From Chara braunii (Eukaryota > Streptophyta > Charophyceae > Charales > Characeae): DNA of 25,354 nucleotides. The position numbers and the translations under genes were made by a program. The DNA lies in the NCBI GenBank assembly GCA_003427395.1, contig BFEA01000150.1, positions 1,341,976 through 1,367,329 on the forward strand. Direction: 5' to 3'. Below the pieces are notes generated by a model that saw only the letters and a list, made by a program, of their open reading frames with translations, had not been told where the DNA came from and made no database searches. This document shows positions 19,583 to 25,354 of this stretch, piece by piece; positions within the stretch are counted from its first letter, which is position 1; every line of letters begins with the position of its first letter.

Positions 19583-20010
19583 ACAGTCAGGACCCAGGTT
19601 CCAGCAGAGAGCCTGAGAACGTACGACCAGCAGTTACCATAAGGGATTGGCGGTAAAAACGACTGGGGAAGAGAGGGTAGGGGTCGGCAGGCGGAAGGAG
19701 GAACTAGTTTGTAGTCGAAGGTATCGGATGCCTGGTACAGGGTGAAGAGGTTCTCTTCCCTTTCCAATATCCTGCTCAGTCAATCCTCTGGATTCCAGAG
19801 TAATCAATGCTGCCAGTCGTTTCTCAGACTTCTTTTCTGTTATCCTCTAAATTCATTCTGTATATGGGATGCTGGACCTGGTTTCCAGCAGGTGATGCTC
19901 CCCACAAATAGATGGAGCCTCTCCGAAGGTGCTAGCAGTGTCCGCTCTTGCCAGCACCACTACCACCGGAGGGGGCGTTTTCAAATTAAAAAAAAGAAAA
20001 AAAAAAAAGA
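19583..20010 (+). mobile_element. Hairpin-repeat copy 7, longest (SINE-like), poly(A)
   Basis: The best reference copy. In order: GGACCCAGGTTCCAGCAG (19589), GGTGAAGAGG (19740), CAGTCAATCCTCTGGATTCC (19779), AGTAATCAATGCTGCCAG, CATTCTGTATATGGGATGC (19854), the palindromic CTGGACCTGGTTTCCAGCAG, GATGCTCCCCACAAATAGAT, GTGCTAGCAGTGTCCGCTC, and an A-rich tail (19987-20010). The core (19861-20010) matches copies at 6283, 16317 and 17470 closely. There is no open frame and no clear A/B boxes, so it is a non-autonomous retroposon of undetermined class. A partial repeat (GATGCTCACCACGAATAGAT) follows the tail. Confidence 0.75.
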
Positions 20011-20045
20011 TGCTCACCACGAATAGATTGGAGCATGTTAAGATA

Positions 20046-21230
20046 GGTGGAGGGTAAAACGACTTTTGAAGGGATGTGCCAGCGCTGTTCCGGTGAGCGC
20101 TGCATTGCTGCGTTGATGCACTAATTTCAGAAACGTGGAAGTCATGAATTGTTGCGTCCCACTGGACTCCGACGCGCGCGTGAAGTCGCATTTTGTTTTT
20201 TTTTGAATTCTTGAAGTGCGAGTGCGGGTGAGCAAGGGGCAAAGGCTCGAGGCGCCACGTCACGCCACGCCTCCGGGCGTGGCTCCCCCGAGCTCGAAGA
20301 AGGACAAACAAACTCCAGAGAATGAAGGAGGAGGGGGAGAGAAGGGAGCATAAGAGGGAGGAAAGAGAAGAGATGTGTAACTACTAACTAAGAATAGGAA
20401 AGGACAAAGGAAGCAGAGGAAAGGGAGAGGAAGCAAGGTGAGCGAACAAAGTAAAAGGCAACGAGAAGACACGACAAGGGTGGTAATCAACCCAACCACA
20501 CGCAAGAGACTTTGTACAAGACAGTGTAAAGACAAGCGAAGGAGCACAACATCCAAGAGGAGTGGAACTACCGCCGTCCACGGAAGATCGAACGCTCCAA
20601 ACGTAGCCAGATTTGTACAGGTGTCAGCCTAATAAGTATAGACAACAACCTAGAATAAACAAAAAAGACAAAATCCCAAATCAGTTCTGTCACTAGGAGG
20701 ACAAGCAGAGCACACACTGGAAAGGCAGCGTCTTTAGGGTTGTTAGTATACGGATTGGCCAAAAAGTAAGATCTCTTCAAAGCACCTAATCCCTCCTAGC
20801 CACACTCATGAGTATCGCAAACCCCGAATGGTCGGACACCCACTGCCTACAGAGAGAGGAAAATGGTCAGGCCCACCACGCCCGCCGACTCCTAAAAACA
20901 CCCCCACTACCACCCCATCCCCTCATCAGTAGATCTCGACTAACCAGGACCAAGTTTCATTTGTCCCGTACTATTCACTAAAACGCCACGCCCCCTCCCA
21001 TCATGTTACCCCAGCCACGCTAACAATCCTCATGGGCTACCTCGTCCTACCCACCAAACGACCAAACGACCAACTCTCTCGCCCATCAAGCTCAACCAGA
21101 ATAGGCATTCCTAGTCGAACACAAGGGGAAAGTGATCTCTCGTCGGAACAGCAATGTCCCAACTTGTTACCATAAGGCAACAACATGTACTCTTGCATAG
21201 ACTCATAATGAGTCTTCTTGATTAAAATGA
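20046..21230. other. Unassigned region with a GC-rich stem-loop
   Basis: GCCACGCC (20264-20271) and GGCGTGGC (20276-20283) form a perfect 8-bp stem with a TCCG loop. A purine-rich stretch follows (20285-20480). A 64-codon Lys/Arg-rich open frame (20438-20632) has no recognisable domain and is probably chance. The rest shows nothing I can name. Confidence 0.4.
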
Positions 21231-21455
21231 CATGTTTCTTTCTTGCGCTCCCTCGCTGTCATCGCCGACCGACTTAGTTAGATCCGCCTCCACTCCGTTA
21301 TTCGATTCGTCACGATGTGCAGCATACCGAGCCCATGGCATGGGGACACGACAGGCACAAACACTTACTCCAACAAGTCGGGTGAATCTCAGCCCAACCT
21401 CACGATGCCACCGGTGGATGCATGGCCAGGAGAGTATCGCTCTCTTCCCCTCTCC

Positions 21456-21550
21456 TTGTTGTTGTTGTTGTTCTTCTTCTTATTATTATTATTATTATAA
21501 TTATTATTCTTATTATTCTTATTCTTCTTCTTCTTATTATTATTATTATA

Positions 21551-21603
<53 letters not shown>

Positions 21604-21650
21604 CCTTCTTCTTCTTCTTCTCCTTCTCCCTCTTCTTCTTCCTCCTCCCC
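21456..21650. repeat. Trinucleotide array (TTG, TTC, TTA)n
   Basis: TTG units, then TTC and a long (ATT)n interspersed with TTC, then TTC/TCC. Frames predicting polyTyr, polyIle or polyAsn across it are artefacts. Confidence 0.97.
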
Positions 21651-22140
21651 TCACGCCTCCCTCTCCAGCGCAACCATCTCCCTTCCTGCTTGCGGCCACC
21701 TTCTTTTCTTCATGCGACCATCCCCACCGTCTTTGCACGGTTGTGCTGCCATTCCATCCTCCATATCCACGCTCACCTTGCTGCTTGCACCCACACCTTT
21801 CATATCGCACTCGTGATCACTTGCCAGGGTCCGTGCGCGCGGCTTGTGCTCGCTCTCCCTCACACTCATGCGCCTTTCATCGTCCCTTCTGCTCTCGATG
21901 TGCTAGTCCTTCTCCGTCATGCCACGCTCGTTCGGTCCGGTCGCGCCCTCACTCCTTCATGAGTAATAGCCTCCTCCCCCCTACGAGGTCGTCTCCATCG
22001 TGGCTCCACTCTGTATCTCCCATGAACAGGACCAAATCGAACTCAATTTGCCCTAGTTCGTCACTGATGCCAGTTACCTGTGCTAACGGATCTGCCCACA
22101 ATTTGAGGCAGATTCATTCAAGTTAATCTACAAAGAGCAG
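21651..22140. other. Unassigned C/T-rich region
   Basis: Open frames extend from the trinucleotide array but contain no recognisable domain. Nothing else is seen. Confidence 0.4.
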
Positions 22141-22440
22141 CTACGAAAAACAAAAGAGAATAAATAATAAGAAACTATAAAAAAATAAATTTAAATAACT
22201 AAAGAAAATAAAAAAAATAAAAAAATAGAATCTAATATCTAACAACCCTGTTGGGGGCTCTAACTGTAACATGCCCGATTTCGAGGTCACAGGTTCAAGT
22301 CCCGGTCGACAGAAACCGGGTGAAACCAAAGTAGAGCTCCTTGAGAAAAGGAACTAGCTCAGTGGTCAGTAAACTCGACCCTTGCATCTCCTCCTTAACA
22401 GTCTGTCTCGAAACCTACTGAGCTAACTCCTACTTCGAGT
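22141..22440 (+). other. A-rich tract followed by tRNA-like Pol III box sequence
   Basis: An A-rich stretch (22141-22230) precedes GGTTCAAGTCC at 22292-22302, an exact B-box match (GGTTCRANNCC), without a good A box upstream. Further on, TAGCTCAGTGG (22355-22365) is an exact A-box match and GTCTCGAAACC (22405-22415) matches the B box at 9 of 11 positions. On the opposite strand TAGCTCAGTAGG (complement of 22414-22425) plus GGTCGAGTTTA (complement of 22370-22380) is a further pair. No cloverleaf folds, so this is probably tRNA-derived repeat material. Confidence 0.45.
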
Positions 22441-22922
22441 AGAAAAGGAGCAACTTTTGTATAAGTAAAACAACGGGGCTTATTCCGGCCAGTGACCCGT
22501 GCCCAATCCTCGTTTCCACAAGGAATCCAACTCTAGTAGTGTTGTAGCTTGGTTGCAGTAGGCTTCTAGGTCCTTATAGTCGCCCCGGCCTTATGGCCCG
22601 ACCTATACTAATTTAATCTGAGTAAAAAAAAACAACTTACTGATACTTAAGTCTTCGCGCATGCCGTAGGTTTGCCTGGCTCAACACTAATCAAACCGAC
22701 TCCTCGACCTCCACGGTCGAGGGGTTTCTAAAATTTTCAGGCTCCTAACTTTTGTCGCACATCATGCCAAGTCAAGCGCCTTATACCATACTTGCGGCCC
22801 ACTTCTGCGGTGCGCTGTGCGGTGCGTGTGCGCCATGCGCCATGCGCAAATTAGTGATGTGCGGATCATGCACCCAATTTTTTTTTTAATTTTTTTTTTA
22901 GGGGCGTGTCTGTATACAAGGG

Positions 22923-22925
<3 letters not shown>
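22441..22925. other. Unassigned spacer with a hairpin
   Basis: CCTCGACC (22702-22709) and GGTCGAGG (22715-22722) form a perfect 8-bp stem with a TCCAC loop. T-rich tract near 22879-22900. No gene is recognised. Confidence 0.45.

Positions 22926-23000
<75 letters not shown>
22926..23000. repeat. (GA)n microsatellite
   Basis: About 37 perfect GA units. Confidence 0.98.
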
Positions 23001-23001
<1 letters not shown>

Positions 23002-23143
23002 AACAGATCCCCCTAACGTGGCTCAGAAGGTCCATGCAGGCATTCTGAATGGTCCTCGCAGTAATGTAGCGCGGACCCTTCACCAACATTGAGGCAGGAC
23101 GTAAACATGAAGTAGAGCACGGGCTGGCCGAATATATACGCAT
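23001..23143. other. Unassigned spacer
   Basis: Nothing recognised between the GA array and the palindrome. Confidence 0.4.
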
Positions 23144-23221
23144 GATTCAAATTCAGGTCTGTGTTTCAGCAGTTATGGGTTGCTCACTTAGCGGACCTAC
23201 GTGATTATCAAGGTTTGGCTG

Positions 23222-23320
23222 CACTACTCACCAAATGTGCAAAACTAGAATGAATCTTCTGCAGAACATGGAATAATACGCCGCCATATGTTTTGTCTTT
23301 TGTGTATGTGGTGAGTAGAG
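23222..23320. mobile_element. ~99-bp TIR element inside the left arm of the palindrome
   Basis: Starts CACTACTCACCAAATGTGCA and ends in inverse CTCTACTCACCACATACACA; the two ends agree over CTACTCACCA.AT and a CAAAA block. Target duplication is not visible. The seven-base end CACTACT is shared with 16613-16907. Confidence 0.55.
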
Positions 23321-23420
23321 ACCCTAAGGGCTACTGCACGTATTCCTAAGAAAAGAAAAACGAGAATTTGGATTTTCTCGTTTTTCTTTTCTTAGGAATA
23401 CGTGCAGTGGCCCTTAGGGT

Positions 23421-23519
23421 CTCTACTCACCACATGCACAAAAGACAAAACATATGGCGGCGTATTATTCCATGTTCTGCAGAAGATTCATTCTAGTTTT
23501 GCACATTTGGTGAGTAGTG
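23421..23519. mobile_element. ~99-bp TIR element inside the right arm of the palindrome
   Basis: The mirror copy of 23222-23320: starts CTCTACTCACC and ends GGTGAGTAGTG. Its presence in both arms means it predates the inverted duplication, or that two copies in opposite orientation created the palindrome. Confidence 0.55.
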
Positions 23520-23619
23520 TAGCCAAACCCTGAGAATCACGTGCAGAGACCAACAGGGCCTAGTTAAGTGAGCAACCTATAACTGCTGAAACCGAGATGC
23601 ACAAACCTGAATTTGAATC

Positions 23620-24062
23620 TAGACTATATAATCTTGGCCTACGCTTAAAAGAAGTTTGGTTAAAACCTTCAAAGAAACATATCAAATCTCAGGGCTAAGG
23701 CATTCAAGTCGAGGTACAGGTGCAAGCAAAGTTGTGTCGTAAGCCGACGAGTCGGCGATCAACCAACCGAGCTGTTATCAAAGATAACAGAAGATGATCC
23801 TTATAGGACCGAGCTGAACTAGTCAGATCTTGAATAAAAAAACGTTCAAGAAGGACCTGTTACACAACGCAGGCCAAATCCCAAATACTTGAATTTTGAA
23901 GTGAACGGAGAATAAATCCCCATATCACATCTTACTCAAAATCTCGTAAGACTAGATCTTAAACCTATCTCTCCAATGGACCTCAAAGAATAAGGGAAAT
24001 TATGACAGCATCTCCCCTATACAGGGTGGACTGCCAAGAATTTTCCTACCAGAATATAAGCT
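23620..24062. other. Unassigned AT-rich region
   Basis: Contains a perfect small hairpin, CTGTTATC (23772-23779) and GATAACAG (23783-23790), with an AAA loop. A block at 24001-24050 (TGACAGCATCTCCCC) resembles a diverged first unit of the following array. No gene is recognised. Confidence 0.45.
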
Positions 24063-24430
24063 AACTCTTCAAAACTATGAAAAATTTCGGCAGCGTTTCC
24101 CGTAGGAAAAGTGCATTTTCAAACTTTATACGAGGCTAAATATAAAATTCAGAAATAATTTTTGACTTCACAAAATCAAATTTTGCCCAACTCTCTGATT
24201 TAGTAAAAATTTGGGCAGCACTCCCTCTAGAAAAGTAGGCTTCCCATATTTTAACTAAGTTAGATATAAACCCAGACAAAAGTTTGAACTTTGAAAGTCA
24301 AAATTTGACTAACTCCTTGGTTTTGTAGAAATTTCGGTAGCGCTTCGCGTAGGAAAAATAGCTATCCAAAATTTATACAGAGCCAAGTAAAATAAAAGAT
24401 CCTAGAAAATGCGAGAACTTGATCTAAGTA
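24063..24430. repeat. Degenerate tandem repeat, ~123-bp period, three units
   Basis: Anchors TTCGGCAGCG (24086), TTGGGCAGCA (24211) and TTCGGTAGCG (24333) are 125 and 122 bp apart. Each is preceded by an (A/C)TAACTC/CCAACTC block and followed by a TAGGAAAA/TAGAAAAG block and TATAAA-like words. Strongly diverged, noncoding. Confidence 0.75.
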
Positions 24431-24732
24431 AAATAAACTTAACTTAGAAAATGCAGGAATTTAACTAACTCCTATATCTCTAGCACGTGTCGAGCATTAA
24501 CAGACTGCCATACTATATAGAAAACAGACATAGCCCAAACAACATACAAGTCTCTGTTAACAAGCATGTCATGTCAACAATGCATTCAACCCAATTCAAA
24601 ACAAGGGTTCGTTTATCCATAGTATTCATCTCTCGCTTGTCCTGATCACAAAAACATTAGTCCCGTATCTTATTTGGTTCATTATCTTTCAAAGTTTTTC
24701 TCAGTCAACCCCATGCAATCTGACAGACTTAA
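24431..24732. other. Unassigned AT-rich spacer
   Basis: No gene or repeat is recognised. Confidence 0.4.
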
Positions 24733-25354
24733 CAAGGCGACCGAATCAGAACGACCTCATCTTCAACCCCAGTTCAATGCCTTAGGCAAACGAGCAAGGC
24801 GACCGGATCAGTCTGAAGGACCTCATCTCCAGCCCTAGTTCAATGTCTTAGGCAAACGAGCAAGGCAACCGGATCAGTCTGAAGGACCTTATTTCCAGCC
24901 CCAATTCAATGTCTTAGGCAAAACGAGCAAGGCGACCGAATCAATCTGAAGGACCTCATCTCCAGCCCAGTTCAATGTCTTAGGCAAACGAGCAAGGCGA
25001 CCGGATCAGTCTGAAGGACCTCCTCTTCAGCCCCAGTTTAATGTCTTAGGCAAAACGAGCAAGGCGACCAGATCAGTCTGAAGGACCTCATCTCCAGCCC
25101 CAGTTCAATGTCTTAGGCAGGACGAGCAAGGCAACCGGATTAGTCTGGAGGACCTCATTTTCAGACCCAGTTAGGCAAAACGAGCAAGGTGACCCGATCA
25201 GTCTGAAGAACCTCATCTCCAGCCTCAGTTCAATGTATTAGGCAAACGAGCAAGGCGAACGGATCAGTCTGAAGGACCTCATCTCCAGCCTCAGTTCAAT
25301 GTCTTAGGCAAAACGAGCAAGGCGACCAGATCAGTCTGAAGGACCTCATCTCCA
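24733..25354. repeat. Minisatellite, 66-67-bp unit, runs off the right edge
   Basis: CAAGG(C/T) anchors begin at 24733, 24795, 24861, 24928, 24993, 25060, 25127, 25185, 25251 and 25318. Spacing is mostly 65-67 bp, with a 62-bp first unit and a 58-bp unit at 25127 that lost part of TTCAATGTCTTAGG. The unit contains GACCGGATCAGTCTGAAGGA, CCTCATCTCCAGCCCCAGTT and CAATGTCTTAGGCAAACGAG. The period is not a multiple of three and no frame is kept, so it is noncoding. It is a contiguous tandem repeat without unique spacers. Confidence 0.95.

Larger units (their letters stand above)
23144..23619. mobile_element. Long foldback (palindromic) element, ~476 bp, 8-nt loop
   Basis: Left arm 23144-23366 and right arm 23375-23619 are inverted copies around an 8-nt centre (23367-23374). 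The inner 155 bp of each arm (23212-23366 and 23375-23529) differ at only three positions. Outer parts are still homologous to the GATTCAAATTCAGG ends, but the right arm carries extra bases relative to the left. Transcription would give a very stable double-stranded hairpin RNA. No protein is encoded. The mismatches and outer-arm indels argue for a real inverted duplication rather than a library chimera. Confidence 0.9.

Noticed and set aside
20438-20632. 64-codon Lys/Arg-rich open frame
   Set aside because: Short, no domain, composition follows the purine-rich DNA, and no neighbouring gene structure supports it.
21232-22126. Open frames with polyTyr, polyIle or polyAsn
   Set aside because: Translations of the trinucleotide array; the flanks have no recognisable domain and both strands are open, as expected from simple repeats.
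22355-22430. Functional tRNA gene
   Set aside because: A and B boxes match but the anticodon and acceptor stems do not pair.
23144-23619. Palindrome as a pure library or assembly chimera
   Set aside because: Arms carry substitutions and outer-arm indels, which an artefactual mirror copy would not; long reads would still be the final test.
24733-25354. CRISPR-like array
   Set aside because: Units are contiguous and similar over their whole length; there are no unique spacers, and the genome is eukaryotic.
1-25354. LTR retrotransposon gag-pol, Helitron helicase or transposase genes
   Set aside because: Looked for protease/integrase/RNase H, helicase and DDE-type frames in the translations; none was recognisable.

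Overview
The window looks like repeat-rich intergenic DNA from the nuclear genome of a green plant or streptophyte alga. I see no intact host gene, no rRNA and no convincing functional tRNA. Supporting evidence is the plant-type L1 LINEs (endonuclease, FADD reverse transcriptase and a C-terminal RVT-type zinc-binding domain), a degenerate TTTAGGG-like tract, abundant microsatellites, short TIR elements and poly(A)-tailed retroposons. A charophyte such as Chara is only a guess from the repeat style. A 110-base N gap and scattered single Ns mark a draft short-read assembly.

Layout. 1-5600: a LINE on the minus strand, running off the left edge, with ORF1 (5459-3792) and ORF2 (3810 to the edge) overlapping by 19 nt. 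5600-7270: spacer with short tandem duplications, two copies of a poly(A)-tailed hairpin repeat and an 11-bp tandem repeat. About 7330-13220: a second, related LINE on the plus strand, head to head with the first and riddled with stops. Two DNA transposons are nested in it: 11254-11427, with a 9-bp target duplication, and 11508-12271, CACTA-like with 30-bp TIRs. Removing both on paper restores continuous ORF2 homology. 13478-13771: hairpin repeat with a poly(A) tail. 14307-15170: 3' fragment of a third LINE with an intact zinc-binding domain. 15600-20050: repeats, including a telomere-like tract, more hairpin-repeat copies, a TIR-like element (16613-16907), a poly(T) tract between 16-bp direct repeats (17259-17322) and three tandem copies of a ~228-bp unit (18379-19020). 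20050-22900: mostly unrecognised, with a trinucleotide array and Pol III-box-like (tRNA-derived) sequence. 23144-23619: a near-perfect long palindrome carrying a small TIR element in each arm. 23630-25354: AT-rich DNA with a degenerate ~123-bp repeat and a 66-67-bp minisatellite running off the right edge.

How the parts relate. Everything recognisable is selfish DNA: autonomous LINEs (now dead), probable non-autonomous retroposons that depend on LINE machinery, and non-autonomous DNA elements inserted later. Stop codons in both LINEs fall mainly at Trp and Gln codons, the signature expected from C-to-T decay of methylated transposons. The most unusual items are the palindrome with nested TIR elements, the CACTA-like insertion, the ORF1/ORF2 overlap conserved in two LINE copies, and the ORF1 C-terminal domain, which I do not recognise.
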